From: Parcubacteria group bacterium
GTDB lineage: Bacteria; Patescibacteriota; Minisyncoccia; UBA6257; JAAZHW01
DNA length: 16,752 nucleotides
NCBI GenBank assembly: GCA_012510515.1
Contig: JAAZHW010000040.1
Location: forward strand, 1-16,752
Direction: 5' to 3'
The notes beneath the pieces are model-generated. The model worked only from the letters and a program-made list of their open reading frames with translations. It was not told where the DNA came from and did not search any database. Shown here in pieces: positions 7,125 to 13,194 of this stretch (positions are counted from its first letter, which is position 1; the number at the start of each line of letters is the position of its first letter). A program made the position numbers and the translations under genes.

Positions 7125-7294
7125 TAGTTTAACTCAATAACTTCTGGCTACGTTTTTGCCCAGCGTGCTCACTTACTGAATTGTTCCCTGCCTGCCGGCA
7201 GGCAGGGCTCGCTCTTCATTCTTTTTGAATCAAAAAGAATGAAACCATGCCCGCTCGCTTCACAAATTCAGCCAGAAGTTATTGAGTTAAACTA
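7125..7294. mobile_element. MITE-like non-coding element with 25-base terminal inverted repeats
   Basis: Bases 7125-7149 and 7270-7294 are perfect 25-base inverted repeats beginning TAGTTTAACTCAATAACTTC. The 170-base interval codes for nothing recognisable. Inside are a perfect 22-base palindrome centred on GCCGGC (7186-7207) and a 13-bp hairpin (7215-7227 with 7231-7243). Both ends carry TA, compatible with the TA target duplication made by IS630/Tc1-mariner type transposases; that assignment is inference. The bases are GC-richer than the flanks. No transposase lies in the window, so movement would need one elsewhere. It could instead be a large structured RNA or a REP-type composite. Confidence 0.55.
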
Positions 7295-7322
7295 AATCAA
7301 GTATCATTGTGCTAAAAGCCGA

Positions 7323-7409
7323 GGGATCCTTCACTACGTTCAGGATGACATTGAAAAACAGCAGTCATTCTGAGTGAAGCCCCGCCTACGGCGGGCAGGG
7401 AAGAATCCC
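7323..7409. repeat. Palindromic dispersed repeat, paired copies around an inner hairpin
   Basis: The left arm (7323-7349), read on the minus strand, is GTCATCCTGAACGTAGTGAA and onward to GGATCCC. The right arm (7364-7409) reads GTCATTCTGAGTGAAG, then an inner hairpin CCCGCC-TAC-GGCGGG (7381-7395), then AAGAATCCC. The arms are thus imperfect inverted copies of one unit. A further degraded copy, on the opposite strand, lies at 14502-14550. This is a multi-copy intergenic repeat of REP or MITE type. Confidence 0.65.
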
Positions 7410-7479
7410 ATCCACAGTAATGATTGCTGATTTTAAAAATTAGACTAATAAATACTTATTTTAAAAATATTTAATTAAA

Positions 7480-7512
7480 TGGCGGCGAAATTCTAAAAGA
7501 ATTTCGCCGCCA
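7480..7512. repeat. Perfect 15-bp palindrome (GGCGGCGAA hairpin C)
   Basis: TGGCGGCGAAATTCT (7480-7494) pairs perfectly with 7498-7512 around an AAA loop. The bases following it (7512-7536, read on the minus strand) resemble those preceding hairpin A at 7061-7088, including GTGGTAAGG versus ATGGTAAG. The two are therefore probably inverted copies of one element. Confidence 0.8.
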
Positions 7513-7572
7513 CCACCTTACCACGCCATCACTTTTCGTCATTATTTTACTCTTTTTTAATTGTTTTAAAAT

Positions 7573-7600
7573 TTGAGATTTGAGATATTTATCGTATAAT
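7573..7600 (+). promoter_or_regulatory. rtcB promoter, near-leaderless
   Basis: TTGAGA (7573-7578), a 16-base spacer and a perfect TATAAT (7595-7600) precede the rtcB ATG at 7612 by 11 bases. The transcript should begin near 7607, leaving about five untranslated bases and no room for a ribosome-binding site. The arrangement matches the valS promoter. Confidence 0.8.
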
Positions 7601-7611
7601 AAATTTAATCT

Positions 7612-9051
7612 ATGAACAAACAGGATTTAGTTAAAATTAATGATTTTTTATGGGAAATTCCTCAAAGTTTTAATTCGGCAATGCGAGTGCCGGCGCGAAT
7701 TTATGCTTCAGAAAAAATGTTAGAAGAAGTTTTTCGCGACCATTCAATTAATCAATTAATTAATGTTGCAAGTTTGCCGGGGATAATAAATTATAGTTTA
7801 GCTATGCCTGATATTCATGAAGGTTATGGTTTTCCTATTGGTGGAGTAGCAGCTATTTCAGCTGATAATGGTGTTATTTCTCCCGGCGGAGTTGGTTATG
7901 ATATCAATTGTGGTATGCGAATTTTATTATCTGATATTTCTTCTTTTGATATTGAAGATCTTTTAAATCGTTTAGCGACGGAAATTTCTAAAGTTATTCC
8001 TTCAGGTTTGGGAAAAGGACAGAAAATAAAAATTAGTCAAAAAGATTTAATTAAAATTCTTGAGGGCGGATCTAAAAAATTAATAGAAGATGGTTATGGG
8101 CAAAAAGAAGATTTTGAATATTGCGAATCTTTTGGGTGTTTGGCTAAATCTGATGCTAACCTTGTTTCTTTAAAAGCCAAAAAACGAGGGGAAGATCAAT
8201 TAGGCACTTTGGGTAGTGGTAATCATTTTTTAGAAATCCAAAAGGTAAATAAAATTTTTGATAAAGAATTAGCCGAAAAGATGGGTATTTTTGAAAATCA
8301 GATAGTAATAATGATTCATACTGGATCACGAGGTTTAGGTCATCAAATAGCTACGGATTATATTCAAATTATGATGCGTTCAATGCTAAAATATGATATT
8401 AAATTAGCTGATCGCGAATTAGCTTGCGCGCCTTTTAAAAGCAAAGAAGGACAAGATTATTTTAGCGCAATGAGTGCCGCAGCTAATTTTGCTTGGGCTA
8501 ATCGACAAATGATTACTTATTATATTCGTCAAGTTTGGAAAAAAGTTTTAGGAGAAAATAATAATTTGAAACTTCTTTATGATGTTGCTCACAATATTGC
8601 CAAATTAGAAGAATACGAAATTAATGGGCAAAAAGAAGTTTTAATTATTCATCGTAAAGGAGCAACACGAGCTTTTCCCAAGGGTCATTTAGAAATTCCT
8701 GAAAAATATCGTTTGATTGGACAGCCAGTTCTTATTCCCGGTAGTATGGGTTCTTTTTCTTATATTTTAATTGGCAAGGAAAGCGGTAAAGAAAGCTGGT
8801 ATTCAACTTGTCATGGCGCTGGTCGAAAAATGTCACGGACTTCGGCAACAAAAAATTTATCATCCCAAGAAATTATTGATGATTTAAAAAATAAAAATAT
8901 TTTAATAAAATGTGATAGTTTAAGAGGTTTAGCCGAAGAAGCGCCTCAAGCTTATAAAAATATTGATGAAGTTGTTGAAGTAGTTTGTGAAAGTGGTTTA
9001 TCATCCAAAGTAATTCAACTTAAACCATTGGCCGTTATTAAAGGAGAATAA
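7612..9051 (+). CDS. rtcB: RNA-splicing ligase RtcB
   Basis: GTP- and Mn-dependent ligase that joins RNA 2',3'-cyclic phosphate or 3'-phosphate ends to 5'-hydroxyl ends. At 479 residues it is a normal full-length RtcB. Visible signatures: MPDIHEGYGFPIGGVAA (65-81), GGVGYDINCGMR with metal ligands D97 and C100, GSGNHFLEIQ (H205), HTGSRGLGH (H236), DVAHNIA (H327), and CHGAGRKMSR with H401 as the His that becomes guanylylated. The C-terminal KPLAVIKGE contains the conserved Lys (K477). All key residues are intact, so it should be active. No archease gene is seen nearby. It is the first gene of a unit with smpB, two bases downstream, and then the tmRNA gene, which suggests a role in repairing RNA damaged under translational stress. 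Confidence 0.97.
   Translation: MNKQDLVKINDFLWEIPQSFNSAMRVPARIYASEKMLEEVFRDHSINQLINVASLPGIINYSLAMPDIHEGYGFPIGGVAAISADNGVISPGGVGYDINCGMRILLSDISSFDIEDLLNRLATEISKVIPSGLGKGQKIKISQKDLIKILEGGSKKLIEDGYGQKEDFEYCESFGCLAKSDANLVSLKAKKRGEDQLGTLGSGNHFLEIQKVNKIFDKELAEKMGIFENQIVIMIHTGSRGLGHQIATDYIQIMMRSMLKYDIKLADRELACAPFKSKEGQDYFSAMSAAANFAWANRQMITYYIRQVWKKVLGENNNLKLLYDVAHNIAKLEEYEINGQKEVLIIHRKGATRAFPKGHLEIPEKYRLIGQPVLIPGSMGSFSYILIGKESGKESWYSTCHGAGRKMSRTSATKNLSSQEIIDDLKNKNILIKCDSLRGLAEEAPQAYKNIDEVVEVVCESGLSSKVIQLKPLAVIKGE
9040..9046 (+). promoter_or_regulatory. Strong Shine-Dalgarno site of smpB
   Basis: AAAGGAG lies seven bases before the smpB ATG, inside the last codons of rtcB. It stands out because most other genes in the window lack a recognisable ribosome site. 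Internal operon genes therefore can use Shine-Dalgarno pairing here. Confidence 0.8.
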
Positions 9052-9053
9052 AA

Positions 9054-9500
9054 ATGAAAATTTTAATTAAAAACAGAAAAGCCGAATTTAATTATGAATT
9101 TTTAGAAAAATTTGAAGCTGGTATTCAATTATTGGGATGCGAAGTAAAGTCCGTAAAAAACGGATTGATTTCATTAGATGGCGCCTCGGCCCAATTTTAT
9201 AATGGAGAATTATATTTAATTAATGCTTCAATTCCGCCTTGGCAATTAGCTAATGCGCCAGACAACTATGACTCTAATAGAAGTAGAAAACTACTTCTTC
9301 ATAAAAAAGAATTAAATTATTTAATAGGCAAAACAAAAAGCGAACATTTAATGATTATTCCCACGGCTATTTACTTGAAAAAAAATAAAATTAAAGTAGA
9401 ATTAAAATTAGGCCGAATAAGACGAAAAGTTGATAAAAGAGAAGTAATTAAAAAAAGAGAGATCAGAAAAGAAATTGAAAAAAATATAAAAGCATATTAA
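9054..9500 (+). CDS. smpB: SsrA-binding protein SmpB
   Basis: A 148-residue protein of normal SmpB length. It binds tmRNA and places it in the A site of ribosomes stalled on broken mRNA (trans-translation). Diagnostic stretches are NRKAEFNYEFLEKFEAGI at the start, LGCEVKSVKNGLISLDGASA, and RSRKLLLHKKELNYLIGK in the middle. The Lys/Arg-rich C-terminal tail (RRKVDKREVIKKREIRKEI) corresponds to the part that enters the mRNA channel. It starts two bases after rtcB with a strong ribosome site, and its partner RNA is encoded eight bases after its stop. This tight smpB-ssrA linkage is common in bacteria; linkage to rtcB is less so. Confidence 0.97.
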   Translation: MKILIKNRKAEFNYEFLEKFEAGIQLLGCEVKSVKNGLISLDGASAQFYNGELYLINASIPPWQLANAPDNYDSNRSRKLLLHKKELNYLIGKTKSEHLMIIPTAIYLKKNKIKVELKLGRIRRKVDKREVIKKREIRKEIEKNIKAY

Positions 9501-9503
9501 TAT
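9475..9503 (+). promoter_or_regulatory. Possible promoter of the tmRNA gene
   Basis: TTGAAA (9475-9480) and TAATAT (9498-9503), 17 bases apart, lie inside the end of smpB. The expected start coincides with the G at 9509 that begins the tmRNA acceptor stem. Processing from an rtcB-smpB read-through transcript is an alternative source. Confidence 0.45.
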
Positions 9504-9508
9504 TAAAA

Positions 9509-9856
9509 GGGGATGATAGGCCTCGAAACGAAAAAATATTTTTGAGTCAGATCGAGGAGCCGTTACCTCGTAAATCAACGGGCAATAAAAATTGCCAACT
9601 CAAATAAAAATCTAGCTTTTGCTTTAGCTTAGCTAGCATCCAAATAACCAATGCTCGATAGGTTAGGCGGGTGTCATATTTATCGAGCTTGACTCTTTTT
9701 TTGGTTGTCTTTGACTAAAAGGAGCGACTAAAATCAAAGACAGGGGTTAATAATTTTGCCAATTTTTAATATTAATCCTAACAATAAATTGGCTTTATCT
9801 GGAAAGCTCAAAAATTAATTTTTTCGTTGACGCGGGTTCAATTCCCGCCATCTCCA
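9509..9856 (+). ncRNA. ssrA: Transfer-messenger RNA (tmRNA)
   Basis: GGGGATG (9509-9515) pairs with CATCTCC (9849-9855, one G-U) to form the acceptor stem, with A9856 as discriminator; CCA is not encoded. The T-arm reads GCGGGTTCAATTCCCGC. A long-range P2 helix is visible: 9527-9537 is perfectly complementary to 9818-9828. Pseudoknot PK1 is formed by CGAGG/CCTCG (9553-9557, 9566-9570) and CCGTT/AACGG (9560-9564, 9577-9581). The tag frame starts at GCC 9594 and encodes ANSNKNLAFALA, ending with TAG at 9630-9632. The tag marks stalled products for proteases. It ends in LA rather than the usual LAA. A GCA at 9582 lies in the same frame but directly against PK1, so it is a less likely resume codon. 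Confidence 0.96.
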
Positions 9857-9861
9857 CAACA

Positions 9862-9877
9862 CATGATATATATCATG
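9862..9877. repeat. AT-rich palindrome after tmRNA
   Basis: CATGATATATATCATG is a perfect 16-base palindrome six bases after the tmRNA 3' end. It might help 3' processing or weak termination, but no T-run follows directly. Confidence 0.3.
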
Positions 9878-9937
9878 AAAATAAATGTTTTAAATAAAAT
9901 AAATTTAATAAAGCAGTCGATTATTTTTTAAAAAAAA

Positions 9938-10438
9938 ATTTTAAAAAGACATAATATCAACAATCAAATAAAGGCTAAAGAAGTAAGAGTTATTGATGAA
10001 AGAGGAGAAAATTTAGGGGTGATGCCAATAGAAAAAGCATTAAATTTATCTCAGGAAAAAAATTTAGATTTAGTGGAAATTGTGGCAAAAATTAATCCAC
10101 CAGTAGTAAGAATTTGTGATTATAGCAAACTTTTATATCAACAAGAAAAGGCAGAGCGAAAACAAAGAATAAAAGAGCGAAGTGATGAAATGAAACATAT
10201 TCGTTTAAGCTTTAATATTGGCAAGCACGATATGGAAATAAAAGCCCGTCAGGCAGAAGATTTTTTGAAAGAAGGTTTGAGGGTTCAAATAGAATTAGTA
10301 TTGAAAGGTAGAGAAAAGGGGCACAAAGAATTAGCGGAAAATAAATTAAAAGAATTTTTGACCTTTATTAAAAATCCATATAAAATAGTCCAAGATATTA
10401 AAAACAATCCACGCGGTTTAACGATAATTATTAATTAA
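9938..10438 (+). CDS. infC: Translation initiation factor IF-3, with predicted AUU start
   Basis: IF3 binds the 30S subunit, prevents premature 50S joining and checks start-codon pairing. The frame holds a full IF3: INNQIKAKEVRVIDERGENLG at the N-terminus, NLDLVEIVAKINPPVVRICDYSKLLYQQ, the Lys/Glu linker, and a C-terminal domain with EMKHIRLSFNIGKHD and NPRGLTIIIN. The first ATG or GTG (10022, 10019) lies after the conserved N-terminal block, and no ATG, GTG or TTG exists between it and the upstream stop at 9929. The only candidates that keep the N-domain are ATT 9938, ATC 9956 and ATA 9968. ATT 9938 gives 166 residues, normal for the family, and AUU is the known infC start in E. coli, where it allows autoregulation. 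The gene is one base ahead of rpmI. No Shine-Dalgarno site is visible. Confidence 0.88.
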   Translation: MLKRHNINNQIKAKEVRVIDERGENLGVMPIEKALNLSQEKNLDLVEIVAKINPPVVRICDYSKLLYQQEKAERKQRIKERSDEMKHIRLSFNIGKHDMEIKARQAEDFLKEGLRVQIELVLKGREKGHKELAENKLKEFLTFIKNPYKIVQDIKNNPRGLTIIIN

Positions 10439-10439
10439 T

Positions 10440-10637
10440 ATGCTTAAAACAAAAAAATCGGTGCAAAAAAGAATAAAAACAACTACCAAAGGTAAAAAAC
10501 TTTTACACCGGCCAATTAAACAAAATCATTTTAAATCCAAATTATCTGGACGTAATAATCAAGATAAAAGAAAGTCGAAAATGATTAATAAGGTAGATAA
10601 GAAAGCAATAAAAGCTTTTCTTCCTTACGAAAAATAA
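10440..10637 (+). CDS. rpmI: 50S ribosomal protein L35
   Basis: A 65-residue very basic protein matching L35: KTKKSVQKRIKTTTKGKKLLHRP, then the Ser/Arg/Lys-rich centre, ending KAIKAFLPYEK (the LPY motif is typical). It starts one base after infC and precedes rplT, the conserved infC-rpmI-rplT order. No ribosome-binding site is visible, so translation may be coupled to infC. Confidence 0.95.
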   Translation: MLKTKKSVQKRIKTTTKGKKLLHRPIKQNHFKSKLSGRNNQDKRKSKMINKVDKKAIKAFLPYEK

Positions 10638-10699
10638 AAAATTTTTATAAAGGCATTTGTATTTAAATATTAAATCAATGTCGAATTAATTTTATTAAT

Positions 10700-11047
10700 A
10701 TGGTTAGAGTAAAAAGAGGAGTTGTTGCTCACAAAAAAAGAGAAAAAACTCTTAAAAAAACCAAAGGATTTAAATGGGGTAGAAAATCAAAAGAACGAGC
10801 CGCTAAAGAAGCTCTTCTTCATGCGCAAAGTCGTTCTTTTGTAGGGCGAAAAAATAAAAAGCGAGATTTTCGACAATTATGGCAAGTGAAAATTAAAGCC
10901 GCTGCCAATCAATCAGGATTAAAATATAATGAATTTATTAATTTATTAAAAAAGAATGATATTGCTATTAATCGAAAAATGTTAGCGGAGTTAGCTGAAA
11001 AACAACCTCAAATATTTGAGGCAATCATAAAAGAAGTCAAAAAATAA
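10700..11047 (+). CDS. rplT: 50S ribosomal protein L20
   Basis: A 115-residue basic protein that binds 23S rRNA early in 50S assembly. It begins MVRVKRGVVAHKKREKTLKKTKGFKWGRKS, the rRNA-penetrating N-terminal extension, followed by KRDFRQLWQVKIKAAA and GLKYNEFINLLKKNDIAINRKMLAELA, the diagnostic C-terminal domain. In E. coli and Bacillus, L20 represses this operon by binding its mRNA; the 62-base gap before the gene could hold such a site, but I cannot show one. Confidence 0.96.
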   Translation: MVRVKRGVVAHKKREKTLKKTKGFKWGRKSKERAAKEALLHAQSRSFVGRKNKKRDFRQLWQVKIKAAANQSGLKYNEFINLLKKNDIAINRKMLAELAEKQPQIFEAIIKEVKK

Positions 11048-11059
11048 AAATTTGTATAT

Positions 11060-11461
11060 ATGAGCATAACAATTTTTTCTAAAAAGAAAAAAATGGATAA
11101 AAAAAATCTGAAAGAATTTCAGGATTTATTAGAAAAAGAAAAAAAAGAATTAGAAGATAAAATAAATGAATTGAATTCTCAAGAAAAAAACATGGCAATT
11201 AAAACGCCAGATTTTATGGCTTTAGAAGATTCATCGGTTGAAGCCGACGAGGTGGAGGAATTAAATAATTTATTATCTTTAAAATCAGTGTGGGAAAATA
11301 ATTTATACCGCATTGAGCAAGCTTTAGAAAGAATTAAAAAAGGTACTTATGGAATTTGTGAAGAATGCGGCGAATTAATTGAAATTGAAAGATTAAAAAT
11401 TGAGCCGGCAGCTCAAATTTGTACGAAGTGTATTAAAAAGAAAAATAAAAAAACTGCCTAA
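11060..11461 (+). CDS. DksA/TraR-family zinc-finger protein
   Basis: A 133-residue protein: a Lys/Glu-rich coiled-coil (about residues 12-92) followed by a zinc finger with CEEC (C100, C103) and CTKC (C121, C124). This is the DksA/TraR layout. DksA enters the RNA polymerase secondary channel and alters initiation with ppGpp. The coiled-coil tip reads EDSSVEADEVEEL rather than the strict DxxDxA of E. coli DksA, so it may not act identically. ATG 11060 is used here; ATG 11093 (MDKKNLKEF) is an equally plausible start and would remove 11 residues. It follows rplT by 12 bases and precedes comM by 10. Confidence 0.85.
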   Translation: MSITIFSKKKKMDKKNLKEFQDLLEKEKKELEDKINELNSQEKNMAIKTPDFMALEDSSVEADEVEELNNLLSLKSVWENNLYRIEQALERIKKGTYGICEECGELIEIERLKIEPAAQICTKCIKKKNKKTA

Positions 11462-11471
11462 ATATTTTTTT

Positions 11472-13004
11472 ATGCCTGCCAAAGTGTATTCTGCGGCCGT
11501 AATTGGAATTAAAGCTCAACCCATTGAAGTGGAGGTTGATTTAGGTCCCGGTCTTCATAATTTTAATATTGTGGGATTAGCCGATAAAGCTGTTAATGAA
11601 GCAAAAGACAGAGTTTCTTCAGCAATAAAAAATAGTGGAGCTGTTGCTCCTTTAAGACAAAATAGAAAAATTACGGTTAATTTAGCTCCAGCTGATTTAA
11701 AAAAAGAAGGTTCAATTTATGATTTAGCCATTGCTATTGGCTATCTTTTGTGTTCTAATCAAATAAAAAATTTTTCAACTAAAAACAAATTATTTTTGGG
11801 TGAGTTAGCGCTTGATGGTAGTTTAAGACCAGTAGCAGGAGTTTTGCCCAGTGTTTTAATGGCTAAAAATAAATTTGAAGAAGTAATTTTGCCAGCTAAA
11901 AATGCTAAAGAAGCAGCCGTAGTTAAAGGAATTAAAATTATTGGTTGTAAAGATTTAAAAGAAGTTGTTGAATATTTAGAAGGAAAAAAAGAAATTAATT
12001 CTATTGTGGAAGAAAATTTAGAAAATTTTGGAGGGGAAAATTATAGTGTTGATTTTTCTGATATTAAAGGACAAAAACAAGCCAAAAGAGCTTTAGAAAT
12101 TGCTGCGGCTGGTGGACATAATATTTTAATGATTGGTTCACCGGGTTCGGGTAAGAGCATGCTCGCCAAAGCGCTTCCTTCGATTTTGCCTAAAATGTCC
12201 TTAAACGAAGCTATAGAAGTGACAAAAATTCATAGTGTTTGTGGATTAACATCTGAAGATAATCCTTTAATTGTTTTAAGACCCTATCGTTCGCCCCATC
12301 ACACTGCTTCAAAAGTTGCTTTAGTTGGTGGTGGTTCTTGGCCAAAGCCCGGAGAAATTAGTTTAGCTCATCGAGGAGTATTGTTTATGGATGAGCTTCC
12401 GGAATTTAATAGAGATGTTTTAGAAAGTTTGAGGCAACCATTAGAAGAAGGAGAAATAACAGTTAGTCGAGTTCAAGGTAGCTTAACTTTTCCCGCTCGG
12501 TTTATTTTGGTAGCCGCTATGAATCCATGTCCTTGTGGTTATTATGGTGATCCGGAAAAAGAATGTCGTTGCGCTCCCGGCGAAATTTTGCGTTATCAGA
12601 AAAAAATATCCGGACCTTTATTGGATAGAATTGATATTCAGGTGGAATTACCACGGGTAAAATATGATGATTTGAAATCAGAAGAAAAAAGTGAATCTTC
12701 TGTTCAAATTAGAGAATGGATAGAAAAAGCTAGAGAAATTCAGAAAGAGCGCTTTCTTTCTTTGAATAAAGAAATTTATACCAATAGTGAAATGACGTCA
12801 AAAGAAGCGGAAGAATTTTGTCAATTAGAAAAAGAAGCAGAAGCGTTACTTAAAAAAGCCATTGAAAGTTTTTATTTATCAGCGCGAAGTTACTATAAAA
12901 TTTTAAAAGTTGCTCGAACAATTGCTGATTTAGATAATTCAGAAAACATTAAAAGTGAGCATGTAGCCGAAGCTTTACATTATCGAATTAAGACAGAAAA
13001 TTAG
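11472..13004 (+). CDS. comM: ComM/YifB-family AAA+ ATPase (magnesium chelatase-like)
   Basis: A 510-residue protein with the ComM order: an N-terminal ChlI/Lon-like domain (1-170, beginning MPAKVYSAAVIGI), an AAA+ core with Walker A GSPGSGKS (222-229) and Walker B VLFMDE (303-308), a four-Cys segment NPCPCGYYGDPEKECRC (C353, C355, C365, C367), an arginine-finger-like LLDRIDI, and the C-terminal Mg_chelatase_C helical domain. ComM forms a hexameric helicase that drives branch migration when transformed DNA is integrated; it is not a chlorophyll enzyme. ATG 11472 is favoured over upstream TTG 11400, which lies inside the DksA-like gene. It is consistent with natural DNA uptake in this lineage. 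Confidence 0.94.
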   Translation: MPAKVYSAAVIGIKAQPIEVEVDLGPGLHNFNIVGLADKAVNEAKDRVSSAIKNSGAVAPLRQNRKITVNLAPADLKKEGSIYDLAIAIGYLLCSNQIKNFSTKNKLFLGELALDGSLRPVAGVLPSVLMAKNKFEEVILPAKNAKEAAVVKGIKIIGCKDLKEVVEYLEGKKEINSIVEENLENFGGENYSVDFSDIKGQKQAKRALEIAAAGGHNILMIGSPGSGKSMLAKALPSILPKMSLNEAIEVTKIHSVCGLTSEDNPLIVLRPYRSPHHTASKVALVGGGSWPKPGEISLAHRGVLFMDELPEFNRDVLESLRQPLEEGEITVSRVQGSLTFPARFILVAAMNPCPCGYYGDPEKECRCAPGEILRYQKKISGPLLDRIDIQVELPRVKYDDLKSEEKSESSVQIREWIEKAREIQKERFLSLNKEIYTNSEMTSKEAEEFCQLEKEAEALLKKAIESFYLSARSYYKILKVARTIADLDNSENIKSEHVAEALHYRIKTEN

Positions 13005-13066
13005 TTATAATTTATTAGAATTAAATTAAATAAGGTAGGTAAGTATTAATAGTGAGGGATTTAATA

Positions 13067-13103
13067 AGAGGCGGTGGATTTTTTTCAAAAATCCACCGCC
13101 TCT
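13067..13103. repeat. Perfect 17-bp hairpin after comM
   Basis: Bases 13067-13083 (AGAGGCGGTGGATTTTT) pair perfectly with 13087-13103 around a TTC loop. It lies between convergent comM and the M23 peptidase gene. No T-run follows on the plus strand, but the stem itself has a T-rich top. It could act in comM transcription termination, and it resembles the other GCGG palindromes in this window. Confidence 0.65.
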
Positions 13104-13147
13104 ACTATTTATTATCCTATTTAATTTTTTAGCTGGTTTTATTTAAT

Positions 13148-13170
13148 AAAAAACCGCTTTTAGCGGTTTT
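13148..13170 (-). terminator. Terminator of the M23 peptidase gene
   Basis: On the minus strand, AAAACCGCT (13170-13162) and AGCGGTTTT (13158-13150) form a 9-bp stem with a three-base loop, continuing into TT and an AT-rich tail. It lies 25 bases after the stop of the LysM/M23 gene. Confidence 0.75.
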
Positions 13171-13194
13171 AGACAACTATCAGATAATATAAAT

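Larger units (their letters stand above)
6958..7611. other. Divergent intergenic region with nested inverted repeats
   Basis: This 654-base space separates divergent valS and rtcB. Each end carries a promoter. Between them lie a 17-bp hairpin, a MITE-like 170-base element, a palindromic dispersed repeat and a 15-bp hairpin, all listed separately. The part from 7084 to 7410 is clearly richer in G and C than the surrounding coding sequence. No coding frame with a recognisable product is present. Confidence 0.75.

Noticed and set aside
7186..7410. Possible CRISPR array in the GC-rich intergenic region
   Set aside because: The repeats are inverted and nested, with no regularly spaced direct repeats or cas genes.
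10019..10438. IF3 beginning at GTG 10019 or ATG 10022
   Set aside because: This removes the conserved N-terminal IF3 block that is intact and in frame upstream.
10638..10699. An L20-binding operator before rplT
   Set aside because: The 62-base gap could hold one, but I could not identify the rRNA-like pairing needed.
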